Shown in pieces: positions 45,102-53,653 of a DNA stretch of 64,000 nt. A program made the translations under genes and the position numbers. The stretch comes from CAVOGJ01 sp963700865 (GTDB taxonomy: Bacteria; Planctomycetota; Planctomycetia; Pirellulales; Pirellulaceae). Under the pieces are notes generated by a model. The model did no database searches, was not told the DNA's origin, and worked only from the letters and a program-made list of their open reading frames with translations. The stretch is taken from the NCBI GenBank assembly GCA_963700865.1, contig CAVOZC010000017.1, positions 62,001 through 126,000 of the forward strand. The letters run 5' to 3'. Each line of letters starts with the position of its first letter. Positions within the stretch are counted from its first letter, which is position 1.

Positions 45102-45293
45102 ATTTGCTCGCCATCGTTTAGACCAGACTTCTATTACGGTTAAGACCGCAGAGGGGAGGGTTTAGCAACGAGGCGATCTTTCGATCTCTTTCCGCTCTGA
45201 CTCACTCGACGCCGTCGAGTGGGGCGATTCTCGAGTGTCAAGGTGATCTCTCCTCGTGGGATCACACTTGACGATTTTCAGGAGTAAACAGAC

Positions 45294-45512
45294 ATGGGTC
45301 ATGAAGGCGACACGCGGACTTGGCCAGAATTGGCAATTGGTTTGTACGACAAGCTTACGGGTCGGGACGCTCAGATCACCTACCAGTTCGATCATTTCGA
45401 CCTCTACATTCCTAGCTCAACTGCCAGTGATGCCGAGCACGCTCACTGGAAGATGAATGGTACCATTCGCATCTCGACTCAAAATGGTGCGGCCGACAAG
45501 GGGCAGGCATGA
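45294..45512 (+). CDS. Small hypothetical protein, 72 aa (first of a pair)
   Basis: AGGAG is located just before the ATG at 45294. The product contains WPELAIGLYDKLTGR, then HFDLYIP and AHWKMNGTIRIST, a mix that suggests a small beta-rich fold. No family is recognised. Its stop overlaps the start of the next gene by 4 bp (ATGA). This pair leads into the sdhCAB genes ~150 bp further on. It is divergent from the SDR gene. Confidence 0.65.
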   Translation: MGHEGDTRTWPELAIGLYDKLTGRDAQITYQFDHFDLYIPSSTASDAEHAHWKMNGTIRISTQNGAADKGQA

Positions 45513-45901
45513 GCCAGGACCTTACGCACCTTCGCATTGATGCTCAGCTTGATTGCGAACTTGAGGGCCAAGCGATCACGATTCATACGGCCGCACGGAA
45601 TTTGGTGATCAACTTCCCCAGCGCCTCGGCAGCTTGGCGAGCCCTGCGGCTGCTCGCCCCTCGCGGCAGCCGGAAGCTTCGATGGGAGATCGCCCGACAA
45701 TGGTTGGACGCCCTCGCCTTCACCGTCGAGATGCGTATTGAGGAGGCCACCGTCGCCCGGATGGGTGCCGGGGTGAGGACCAGCCGCTGGCGCTGGCTGG
45801 GACTGCCCCATCTGCAACTGCAACCGATCGCGATCCTTCGGGCCGCCACCCAGCGCAAACCGTCTTCACCCCGCCTCACTGACCTCGGGGGTGGTCGTTA
45901 A
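45509..45901 (+). CDS. Hypothetical protein, 130 aa (second of a pair)
   Basis: The N-terminal half alternates polar and hydrophobic residues (LRIDAQLDCELEGQAITIHT, LVINFPSASAAWRAL). The C-terminal part is basic and Trp-rich (RLLAPRGSRKLRWEIARQW, RTSRWRWLGLPH). No signal peptide or full membrane helix is clear. Its ATG overlaps the stop of the 72-aa gene, so the two proteins probably act together. Function is unknown; the link to the following sdh genes is by position only. Confidence 0.6.
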   Translation: MSQDLTHLRIDAQLDCELEGQAITIHTAARNLVINFPSASAAWRALRLLAPRGSRKLRWEIARQWLDALAFTVEMRIEEATVARMGAGVRTSRWRWLGLPHLQLQPIAILRAATQRKPSSPRLTDLGGGR

Positions 45902-46053
45902 CGGCTGGGGAAGAGCTTCGGTTGTCACCGAGTGACGCGTGTTAGTTGCCGGGTTTCTCTCGCGAAGCCCGGGTTCAACGTGTGGATGTTCTCCATCCGC
46001 GTCGCGCAGGCTTTCTTCGTCGTCCCATTGCACGCCCAGGAGTCCTTCCCAGG

Positions 46054-46815
46054 ATGGCCCCCGCAGTCCAACATCCATCTGCCGCGCGGTTGACGCAAGA
46101 GAAACCGTCTTTGCTGGCCCCGGAGGCATCCTCTCGGTTCTCCGTGGTGACCGTCAAGACACTCATGGCGGTCACGGGCGCGGGGCTGATCCTGTTTGTG
46201 ACCATCCATATGTTGGGAAATCTGCAAATTTATCTCGGCCAAGATGCATTGAACGACTACGCGAAGAAGCTGAAGAGCATGCCGCTGCTGTTGTGGACGG
46301 CTCGCGGTGGGCTGCTCGCCATTTTCAGCTTACATCTCGGACTGGCGTTTTACCTGAAACGGATCAACCGCCGCGCTCGTCCGTTCCAGTACGTCGTCAG
46401 CGACCCGGTGGATACGACTTTGGCGTCGCGGACGATGCTGTCGAGCGGACTCGTGATCTTTGCCTTCGTCATCTATCACTTGCTGCACTTTACGCTCGGG
46501 ATTACGGATCCTGCGCATCACGAGTTAACGGACGCCGCGGGACGGCATGACGTCTATTCGATGGTCATTTATGGGTTCCGCAACGTTTATGTCTCGGCCG
46601 GCTATCTTGTAGCGATGATCTTCCTCGGCCTGCACCTCAGCCACGCGTCGTGGAGCATCTTTCAGACCTTTGGCCTGGCCAACCAGTCATCTCGGAGACT
46701 TTTGCAGCGTGCCGGGCTGGCGCTGGCAGCATTGATCATGTTGGGAAACATGTCGATTCCGATTTCCGTCATGTTGGGGCTGGTTGGCTTGCCCCTGGAA
46801 GGAGCGTCACCATGA
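46054..46815 (+). CDS. sdhC: Succinate dehydrogenase/fumarate reductase cytochrome b subunit
   Basis: Five helices in ~253 aa, with conserved histidines in FVTIHMLGNLQIYLG, FSLHLGLAFYLKR, YHLLHFTLG and LGLHLSHASWSIFQ. This is the two-heme, single-subunit type B membrane anchor (SdhC of Bacillus/Wolinella type), which needs no SdhD. It binds quinone and hemes b. The frame extends to 45946, but MAPAVQHPSAARLTQEKPS at 46054, with AGGAG upstream, is a sensible start. The end overlaps sdhA by 4 bp. Confidence 0.9.
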   Translation: MAPAVQHPSAARLTQEKPSLLAPEASSRFSVVTVKTLMAVTGAGLILFVTIHMLGNLQIYLGQDALNDYAKKLKSMPLLLWTARGGLLAIFSLHLGLAFYLKRINRRARPFQYVVSDPVDTTLASRTMLSSGLVIFAFVIYHLLHFTLGITDPAHHELTDAAGRHDVYSMVIYGFRNVYVSAGYLVAMIFLGLHLSHASWSIFQTFGLANQSSRRLLQRAGLALAALIMLGNMSIPISVMLGLVGLPLEGASP

Positions 46816-48740
46816 GTGCGGTTTCGTTCGCTTTGGACGCGAAGGTCCCCGCAGGTCCACTGGCAGACAAGTGGGACCGTCATCGGTCAGAGATGAAGTT
46901 AGTGAGTCCCAATAATAAGCGGAAGCTGCGGGTGATTGTGGTCGGCACCGGTCTGGCGGGCGCGTCAGCCGCGGCTTCGCTCGCCGAGCTGGGGTATCAG
47001 GTCGACGCCTTTACCTTCCACGACAGTCCGCGACGGGCTCACAGCATTGCGGCTCAAGGCGGCATTAACGCCGCCAAGAACTATCAAAATGACGGCGATA
47101 GTGTCTGGCGTCTCTTTTACGACACAATCAAGGGAGGCGACTTCCGCTCCCGCGAGGCCAACGTGTATCGGCTGGCCCAGGTGAGCAACCACATCATCGA
47201 CCAGTGTGTCGCCCAGGGAGTGCCCTTTGCTCGTGAGTACGGTGGTCAGCTGGCAAACCGATCTTTTGGCGGAGCCCAGGTGTCCCGCACCTTTTATTGC
47301 CGCGGGCAGACCGGTCAACAGTTGTTGCTTGGCGCCTACTCCTCCCTCAGCCGCCAGATCGCGGACGGCCGCGTGAGGCTGCACACGCGGACAGAGATGC
47401 TCGACCTCGTCGTGGTCGAAGGTCGCACGGGTGGAATTGTCACGCGGGATCTTGTTTCCGGCAAACTCGAGTCATGGGCGGCCGATGCGGTCGTCTTGGC
47501 AACGGGTGGCTACAGCAATGTGTATTACCTGTCGACCAACGCCAAAGCCTCCAACGTGACGGCGACGTTTCGGGCTTACAAGCGCGGTGCATTGTTCGCA
47601 AATCCATGCTTCACCCAAATTCACCCTACTTGTATTCCGGCCAGCGGCGATCACCAATCGAAACTGACGCTGATGTCCGAGTCGTTGCGGAACGACGGCC
47701 GCATCTGGGTGCCGATTGAGGCCAACGATCGACGACCACCCGCGAATATTTCCGAGGCGGAACGAGATTATTATCTGGAGCGGAAGTACCCCAGTTTCGG
47801 CAACTTGGCGCCCCGCGACATCAGTTCGCGAGCGGCCAAGGAAGTCTGCGACGAAGGTCGCGGGGTCGGACCGACCGGTCGAGGCGTGTACTTGGATTTC
47901 GCCGACGCCATCGGCCGTGTCGGAAGCGACGAAATTCGCAAGCGATACGGCAACCTGTTCGACATGTACGCACGAATCACGGGAGAAGATCCCTACGCGA
48001 CGCCACTCCGAATCTACCCGGCCCCTCATTATTCGATGGGCGGCTTGTGGGTCGATTACAACCTGATGAGTAACGTACCCGGTCTGTTTGTGATTGGCGA
48101 AGCGAACTTCTCGGATCACGGAGCCAATCGACTGGGCGCCAGTGCACTGATGCAGGGATTGGCCGACGGCTACTTCATCCTGCCCTATACCATCGGCGAT
48201 TACCTCGCACGGCATCGCACCGAAAAAGCTTCCGTGGACGCCGTGGAGTTCAAGGAAGCGGAAACTGAGATGCGTGCCCGCATGAATCGGCTTCTGCGGG
48301 GGAGTGGCAAACGGACGGCGACCAGCTTCCACCGGGAATTGGGTCAATGGATGATCGACGCATGCGGCATGTCTCGCAGCAAGGAAGGGCTGACAGACGT
48401 GCTCGGTCGCATTCCTCGCTTACGAGAAGAGTTCTACCGGGATTTGGCCGTCCCCGCCGGGGCGGATGGCTGGAATACCGCTTTGGAATACGCGGGGCGT
48501 GTTGCGGATTTCTTGGAATTTGCGGAGATCATGTGTCACGATGCCCTCGCGCGTGACGAATCGTGCGGCGCCCATTTTCGCGTTGAACACCAGACGGCAG
48601 ACGGTGAAGCGGTACGCGACGACGCCAACTACTGCAACGTGTCGGCTTGGGCCTTTCAGGGTACGGGCGTGACGCCGGCACTGCATGTCGAACCTCTGGA
48701 AATGGAGGAAGTCGAATTGGCCGTGAGGAACTACCAATGA
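46812..48740 (+). CDS. sdhA: Succinate dehydrogenase/fumarate reductase flavoprotein subunit
   Basis: The FAD-binding start is VIVVGTGLAGASAAASLAEL. HSIAAQGGINAA carries the histidine that binds FAD covalently in this family. FTQIHPTCIP, GLWVDYNLMSNVPGLF and GEANFSDHGANRLGASALMQ complete the active site and C-terminal FAD box. At 642 aa it matches type B enzymes. It oxidises succinate to fumarate in the TCA cycle. ATG 46812 overlaps the sdhC stop; the stop overlaps sdhB's start. Confidence 0.96.
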   Translation: MSAVSFALDAKVPAGPLADKWDRHRSEMKLVSPNNKRKLRVIVVGTGLAGASAAASLAELGYQVDAFTFHDSPRRAHSIAAQGGINAAKNYQNDGDSVWRLFYDTIKGGDFRSREANVYRLAQVSNHIIDQCVAQGVPFAREYGGQLANRSFGGAQVSRTFYCRGQTGQQLLLGAYSSLSRQIADGRVRLHTRTEMLDLVVVEGRTGGIVTRDLVSGKLESWAADAVVLATGGYSNVYYLSTNAKASNVTATFRAYKRGALFANPCFTQIHPTCIPASGDHQSKLTLMSESLRNDGRIWVPIEANDRRPPANISEAERDYYLERKYPSFGNLAPRDISSRAAKEVCDEGRGVGPTGRGVYLDFADAIGRVGSDEIRKRYGNLFDMYARITGEDPYATPLRIYPAPHYSMGGLWVDYNLMSNVPGLFVIGEANFSDHGANRLGASALMQGLADGYFILPYTIGDYLARHRTEKASVDAVEFKEAETEMRARMNRLLRGSGKRTATSFHRELGQWMIDACGMSRSKEGLTDVLGRIPRLREEFYRDLAVPAGADGWNTALEYAGRVADFLEFAEIMCHDALARDESCGAHFRVEHQTADGEAVRDDANYCNVSAWAFQGTGVTPALHVEPLEMEEVELAVRNYQ

Positions 48741-49480
48741 TGAACTTGACGCTCCACGTATGGCGGCAACCCAGCACCGACCAGCCGGGTCGCATGGTTC
48801 GCTACGAAGCTCGGGACGTGACTCCGGATATGTCGGTTCTGGAGATGCTTGATCAGGTCAACGAAGGGCTAATCGAGGCAGGAGAGGCGCCGATTGCGTT
48901 CGATCACGACTGTCGCGAGGGAATCTGCGGAAGCTGCTCGATGGTCATTAACGGTGTGCCGCATGGCTCGGAAAAAGCCTCGACGACCTGCCAGACGTTT
49001 CTCCGCAGTTTCCGGGACGGGGATCAACTGTATTTGGAACCGTTCCGAGCCGCCGCGTTTCCCATTCTGCGGGATCTGGTGGTTGATCGTAGTGCCTTTG
49101 ATCGTATTATTCAGGCAGGAGGTTTTGTCTCCACCAACACCGGTGGAGCCGCGGACGGAAATGCGATACCTATCGCCCAGGAAACGGCCGAAGACGCGAT
49201 GGACGCTGCTGCCTGTATCGGCTGTGGCGCCTGCGTGGCTGCCTGCAAAAATGCCTCGGCGATGCTCTTCACCGCCGCGAAAGTCTCGCACCTGGCGACA
49301 CTACCCCAGGGAGCCGCCGAACGCAGCCAACGGGCGCAACGGATGGTGGCCCAGATGGATGCCGAAATGTTCGGCAGCTGCACCAACCAAGGCGCCTGCG
49401 CAGCGGTGTGCCCGAAGGAGATCAGCCTCGATTGGATTGCCAAACTCAACCGAGAGCACCTGCTGGCCAACTTTCGCTAA
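48737..49480 (+). CDS. sdhB: Succinate dehydrogenase/fumarate reductase iron-sulfur subunit
   Basis: The [2Fe-2S] motif is DCREGICGSCSMVINGVPHG, followed by a third cysteine in STTCQTF. The C-terminal domain has CIGCGACVAACKNA and CTNQGACAAVCPKEI, ligands of the [4Fe-4S] and [3Fe-4S] clusters. The 247 aa size is standard. The double ATG at 48737 lies on the sdhA stop. Electrons pass from FAD through the three clusters to SdhC. Confidence 0.96.
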   Translation: MMNLTLHVWRQPSTDQPGRMVRYEARDVTPDMSVLEMLDQVNEGLIEAGEAPIAFDHDCREGICGSCSMVINGVPHGSEKASTTCQTFLRSFRDGDQLYLEPFRAAAFPILRDLVVDRSAFDRIIQAGGFVSTNTGGAADGNAIPIAQETAEDAMDAAACIGCGACVAACKNASAMLFTAAKVSHLATLPQGAAERSQRAQRMVAQMDAEMFGSCTNQGACAAVCPKEISLDWIAKLNREHLLANFR

Positions 49481-49512
49481 CCCATTCACTCTTTACCCAC
49501 AGGGGCATCATC

Positions 49513-50115
49513 ATGGCCACACTCGTTCAACGACCGGCACCGGAATTCAGTGCCGAAGCCGTCATGCCTGACGGCTTGTTCCAACAAGTCCAGCTTGCGG
49601 ACTATCGCGGTAAGTATGTGTTACTCTTCTTCTATCCACTCGACTTTTCCTTCGTCTGCCCGACGGAAATCATTGCCTTTTCAGATCGCATCGCCGAATT
49701 CGAACAGCGGCACGTCCAAGTGCTGGGGGTCTCGGTCGACAGCCACTATTCGCACCTGGCTTGGCGCAACACGCCCCGTAAGGAAGGTGGGATTGGGCCC
49801 ATTCGCTATCCGCTGATTTCCGATCTGAGTAAACAAATCACCAGTGCGTTCGGCATTTTGCTACCAGATGGGGTGGCACTCCGCGGACTGTTCTTGATCG
49901 ATCGCGAGGGTATCGTGCGCCACGAACTGGTCAACGACCTGCCGCTCGGACGCAGCATCGACGAAGCGTTGAGGATGGTGGATGCCTGGCAGTTTTACGA
50001 GGAGCACGGGGAAGTCTGCCCCGCCAACTGGCAGCGTGGGAAAGAAACGATTAAGCCCAACCCGTTGGAAAGCCGAGAGTTCTTCTCGCACGAGTACGAG
50101 CAACTGCCCACCTAG
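49513..50115 (+). CDS. Typical 2-Cys peroxiredoxin (AhpC/Prx1 type)
   Basis: The peroxidatic cysteine is in FYPLDFSFVCPTEIIAFS and the resolving cysteine in HGEVCPANWQRG, the defining pair of typical 2-Cys peroxiredoxins. DYRGKYVLLFFYP and GIVRHELVNDLPLGR are family boxes. The 200 aa protein reduces H2O2, organic peroxides or peroxynitrite using thioredoxin or AhpF. It begins 33 bp after sdhB, perhaps in the same transcript, which makes sense next to a superoxide-producing dehydrogenase. A strong hairpin follows its stop. Confidence 0.95.
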   Translation: MATLVQRPAPEFSAEAVMPDGLFQQVQLADYRGKYVLLFFYPLDFSFVCPTEIIAFSDRIAEFEQRHVQVLGVSVDSHYSHLAWRNTPRKEGGIGPIRYPLISDLSKQITSAFGILLPDGVALRGLFLIDREGIVRHELVNDLPLGRSIDEALRMVDAWQFYEEHGEVCPANWQRGKETIKPNPLESREFFSHEYEQLPT

Positions 50116-50130
50116 GCCGAGAGTATTTCC

Positions 50131-50155
50131 GCCACGGTGAGTTGCTCACCGTGGC
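50131..50155 (+). terminator. Strong stem-loop between peroxiredoxin and nei
   Basis: GCCACGGTGAG (50131-50141) pairs perfectly with CTCACCGTGGC (50145-50155) across a TTG loop, 15 bp after the peroxiredoxin stop. It lacks a T-run, so it may be a rho-independent terminator of low efficiency or a 3'-end stabiliser. Confidence 0.5.
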
Positions 50156-50187
50156 TGCACCCCGCGGCACCCGATCGAGTGACTTGC

Positions 50188-50979
50188 ATGCCTGAGGGAC
50201 ATACGATTCATCGCCTCGCGCGCGACCACACGCGCGATCTGGTGGGCCAAACGCTCGCGGTGTCGTCGCCCCAGGGCCGTTTTGCCGATGGGGCCAAACG
50301 GTTGCACGGGCGGGTGCTGGAATCGGTCGAGGCACACGGAAAACATCTTTGTTATCACTGGTCGGGTGGCAAGCGACTGCACATCCATCTTGGGCTGTAC
50401 GGTAAGTTTCGGCGGCATCGCTTGCCGGCTCCCCCACCCCGCGGCCAAGTGCGGCTGCGCGTCCTGGGCGAGGAGGTCGGTTTTGATCTGAATGGGCCCA
50501 ATGCGTGCGAGTTGCTCACGCGTACCGAATGGCAGCGGCTGCAAACTCGGCTGGGGGCGGATCCGCTACGAAAGGACAGCGATCCCGACGCGGTGTGGAA
50601 TCGCATCGGCCGCAGTCGTGCCGCCATTGGCAGCCTGCTGCTCAACCAGGCCGTGATTGCCGGCGTGGGCAATGTCTATCGCAGTGAAGTCCTCTTCCTG
50701 CTCGGCATTCATCCCGAGACGCCGGGTAACGGTCTGACGCGCCATCAATTCGCGGCACTTTGGTCGAAGATCGAATCACTGCTCAAAATCGGCGTGCGAT
50801 ACAATCGGATTATCATTGCGGAACCAGACGACGTCGGAAAGCCGCGCAGCCGTATGAATCGCGAGGAACGGCTCTTGGTTTACAAGCGGAAATACTGTAC
50901 ACGCTGCGACAGCGAGATCGCCTCCTGGCTGCTGGGGTCGCGTAAAATCTACGCCTGCCCCACCTGCCAACCCGCTTAA
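50188..50979 (+). CDS. nei: Endonuclease VIII-type DNA glycosylase/AP lyase
   Basis: MPEGHTIHRLARD gives the N-terminal proline nucleophile and catalytic glutamate of the Fpg/Nei family after Met removal. H2TH elements include NQAVIAGVGNVYRSEVLFL. A C-terminal zinc finger is present as CTRC...CPTC. The 'PEGHTI' start fits Nei (oxidised pyrimidines) more than Fpg (PELPEV). It removes oxidised bases and cuts the abasic site. Its place beside peroxiredoxin may reflect a shared oxidative-stress role. Confidence 0.92.
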   Translation: MPEGHTIHRLARDHTRDLVGQTLAVSSPQGRFADGAKRLHGRVLESVEAHGKHLCYHWSGGKRLHIHLGLYGKFRRHRLPAPPPRGQVRLRVLGEEVGFDLNGPNACELLTRTEWQRLQTRLGADPLRKDSDPDAVWNRIGRSRAAIGSLLLNQAVIAGVGNVYRSEVLFLLGIHPETPGNGLTRHQFAALWSKIESLLKIGVRYNRIIIAEPDDVGKPRSRMNREERLLVYKRKYCTRCDSEIASWLLGSRKIYACPTCQPA

Positions 50980-51100
50980 AACCGACGTAACCCCCGGCCC
51001 AGTCAGCCAACCGGCGGCAACCATGAGTTGCCGAAACCTCGCCCGGCCCCGCACGAGTTGTCGCATTCCATTTACCTTAACCCCTGGCACCAACGGCAAT

Positions 51101-51598
51101 ATGATGGACGAAATCACACAGTGGATACTTTTGCTCCAATTGGCGGCCACACTGGCGATGGGGGGCTTAATCTGGTTCGTTCAGATCGTGCATTATCCGC
51201 TCTTCGCGCAAGTAGGCCGCGACGCCTTCCGCCGTTACGAGATGGACCACCAGCGGCTGACCGCGTTCGTCGTGGCGCCTCTCATGCTGACCGAGCTCGC
51301 GACGGCCATCCTCATGCTTTGGTGGCGTCCGGCAGGTGTCGGCATGACCGAAGTCTGGTTGGGTTTGGGCCTGCTCGGATCGATCTGGCTCATGACCTAC
51401 ACGGTCCAGGTGCCCCAGCATGCATCGCTTGTGTTGTCGTATGACGCCGACTTGCAGAAGCGTCTCGTGATTGGCAACTGGTATCGTACCTTTGCCTGGA
51501 CCGCACGTTCACTGCTCGTGTTGTGGATGCTGGGCCAAGTGTTCGCCAACATGACGACACCGGCCGCGTCTCAACTCTTGACCTCTATGCTGCCTTAG
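51101..51598 (+). CDS. Four-helix membrane protein of unknown function
   Basis: About 165 aa with helices near 8-30, 55-75, 85-105 and 135-155, and charged loops (QVGRDAFRRYEMDHQRL, YDADLQKRLVIGNWYRTF). QIVHYPLF and VPQHASLVLSYD contain conserved-looking histidines. No family is recognised with certainty. Start taken at the ATG pair at 51101, directly before MDEITQWILLLQLA. It ends 57 bp before the SulP gene end, convergent with the carbon-uptake operon. Confidence 0.65.
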   Translation: MMDEITQWILLLQLAATLAMGGLIWFVQIVHYPLFAQVGRDAFRRYEMDHQRLTAFVVAPLMLTELATAILMLWWRPAGVGMTEVWLGLGLLGSIWLMTYTVQVPQHASLVLSYDADLQKRLVIGNWYRTFAWTARSLLVLWMLGQVFANMTTPAASQLLTSMLP

Positions 51599-51655
51599 CA
51601 TGCGGCCGCGAGGTCACCCGCCCACGGCCGGTTACGACGCGGGCAGCTCGAGCGA

Positions 51656-53653
51656 CTAAACGGGGGTCATCTGCGGTCGCTCCTCGACTTGTGGCGTGAA
51701 GTGGCCGACACACGAAACCTGCACCGCTTCGACGCAGGCCGTGACGCGATGTTCGGGTCGAATTTCACGGCGGAGAAAATCAAGGATCTTGTCACAAACA
51801 TCGTTAGGCGCCACGACCTCGATTCTCACCACCTCGGATTGGGTTGGCTGGCCATTTTCGAGATTCCGTCGACCCGCCCCATAGCAGGGCGTTGCCGTAT
51901 AGCCACTGGCGCCGCAACTGATGATTTCCTGTTCCAACCAGTCCTCGAGCGACTTTTCGGCGATTACGGTCACGCGGCGGACGGACGCGAGTCCACGGCG
52001 ACGAGCCGCGTGGGCGTTGTCGGCCAGAGGCTGTAAGGCGTCAAGTCCGCGGACCTCGAACTTGAGCCCCTCCTGCGTGAACAAGTCCTGCATCTCGTCC
52101 AATTTCTCCATCACGCTATGATCGACCAGCTGGGTATTGGAGACGTCGACGATCAAGTTGCGGTGTTGAACCAGTCCGACTTGCTCGATCTGGCGGCGGA
52201 ACGGAATCCAGTTGCTGAAGACGGCCGAGTGGTGTGCCAAAATAATACTCGTATTGTCGTCGACATCCTGAATTTCAAGGAACGGCTTGAACAACGACTT
52301 GAGCGGGACGCCATTGTAGATATGGATGATCATTTTGAGGGCGATCCCAGCCGCGACGCCGACCAACAGGTCGGTTGCCAGAACGACGATCAATGTCGTG
52401 AGGAAAATCGCCAGTTGTTCCTTTCCGATGCGATAGACGTGGACGAATTCGTTGGGATGCGCCAGTCGATAACCGGTGTACACAAGCATGGCTGCGAGAG
52501 CCGCCAGGGGAATTCGGTGCAAGACGGTGGGAATCAACGCCACGCACAACAGCAGCATCACCCCGTGCCACATGTCGGCAAAACGCGTGCGGGCTCCATT
52601 GTCGATATTGGCCTTGGAACGCACGATCTCGGAGATCATCGGCAGTCCACCAACACTGGCGGCGCACAGATTCGCAACGCCGACCGCCAGCACATCTCGA
52701 TCCATGCTGGTCTTGCGCTTCCAGGGATCGAGCAGATCGACCGCCTTGGCGCTTAGCAGGGACTCGAGGCTTCCGATAATGAAGAACATGAAGACCCACT
52801 TCCAGGCCTTAAGCTGCTTGAGTGCCGAAAATTCCGGAAAGGTGATGTCCTTGAACATGCCGCCGATTTCCGTGGGCATTTTGACCAGGTAATTTTCATT
52901 CAGTTGATACTTGTGGGCTTGCAGCGTGTAGGAATGTTCGTGCATCAAGTCGAAAGCCATTCCCATCGGGACGGCCACCAGTAGCACGACCAGCGGAGCC
53001 GGAATGACTTTGAGCAGTGTGATCCGCTTGGCCAGCAGCGGCCAGCAAAACATGATCAGCATACTGACGATCCCGATGGCGGCGATCGCCGGATTCGCTT
53101 CCGCAATGTAATGAGGAAACTGTTGCAACATCCGCAAGGGCTCGCCACTCGCGGAAACGCCGAGCGCGACGGGAAACTGCTTGATGATGATGATGACGCC
53201 AATGGCGGCCAACATGCCGTGGACCGCCGAGATCGGAAAGAATTCGCCCAGAATCCCGGCGCGAACCAGACCGAAGACGATCTGCAGGATGGCCGCCGCG
53301 ACTCCGATTGCCAACGCCGCCTTGTAGGCTGCCAGATCGGTCTCCGTCCAGCCTCCCGTCATGCCGTTCCCACCAAAGTCCTCGATGCAGCCGATGGCGA
53401 TCACGATCAACCCGGCGGCAGGTCCCTTGATGGTGAGTTCGCTATTGCTGATAAACGTCGTGAGAATCGAGCCGATGATGGCCGTAAAAATACCGGCAAT
53501 CGGCGGATAACCGCAGGCCAGCGAGATACCCAGGCAGAGGGGTAACGCGATCAGAAACACCAGAAAACCAGACACCACGTCGTACTTGAAGTACTTGATA
53601 AACCCTGCCGCGTTGCCGCGTGGTATTTCCAGGGTTCCGGAATTAGTGGACAT
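51656..53653 (-). CDS. SulP-family anion transporter with STAS domain and fused SbtB-like PII domain
   Basis: Residues ~20-440 form the SulP membrane core (DVVSGFLVFLIALPLCLGIS, GYPPIAGIFTAIIGSIL, IKGPAAGLIVIAIGCI, GSLESLLSAKAVD). Residues ~445-545 are a STAS domain (NLIVDVSNTQLVDHSVMEKL). From ~558 to 650 comes a ferredoxin-like PII fold: VTVIAEKSLEDWLEQEI, CGASGYTATPCYGAGRRN, a T-loop-like NLENGQPTQSE, then VRIEVVAP and EHRVTACVEAVQVS. The GYTxTxxxGxGxRN run and following order match SbtB, the cAMP/adenylate-binding regulator of the SbtA bicarbonate transporter. With DabA/DabB upstream, bicarbonate uptake is the most likely role, regulated in cis by adenylates. The start overlaps the upstream gene by 11 bp. 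Sulfate transport cannot be excluded. Confidence 0.88.
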   Translation of the reverse strand: MSTNSGTLEIPRGNAAGFIKYFKYDVVSGFLVFLIALPLCLGISLACGYPPIAGIFTAIIGSILTTFISNSELTIKGPAAGLIVIAIGCIEDFGGNGMTGGWTETDLAAYKAALAIGVAAAILQIVFGLVRAGILGEFFPISAVHGMLAAIGVIIIIKQFPVALGVSASGEPLRMLQQFPHYIAEANPAIAAIGIVSMLIMFCWPLLAKRITLLKVIPAPLVVLLVAVPMGMAFDLMHEHSYTLQAHKYQLNENYLVKMPTEIGGMFKDITFPEFSALKQLKAWKWVFMFFIIGSLESLLSAKAVDLLDPWKRKTSMDRDVLAVGVANLCAASVGGLPMISEIVRSKANIDNGARTRFADMWHGVMLLLCVALIPTVLHRIPLAALAAMLVYTGYRLAHPNEFVHVYRIGKEQLAIFLTTLIVVLATDLLVGVAAGIALKMIIHIYNGVPLKSLFKPFLEIQDVDDNTSIILAHHSAVFSNWIPFRRQIEQVGLVQHRNLIVDVSNTQLVDHSVMEKLDEMQDLFTQEGLKFEVRGLDALQPLADNAHAARRRGLASVRRVTVIAEKSLEDWLEQEIISCGASGYTATPCYGAGRRNLENGQPTQSEVVRIEVVAPNDVCDKILDFLRREIRPEHRVTACVEAVQVSCVGHFTPQVEERPQMTPV

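Noticed and set aside
45257..45271. Sigma-54-like TGGGATCACACTTGA before the 72-aa gene
   Set aside because: The essential GC of the -12 element is GA and the -24 region has mismatches; too weak.
51656..53653. Sulfate permease as the default call for the SulP protein
   Set aside because: The SbtB-like domain and the overlapping dab genes favour bicarbonate; no sulfur-assimilation gene is nearby. Sulfate remains a formal alternative.
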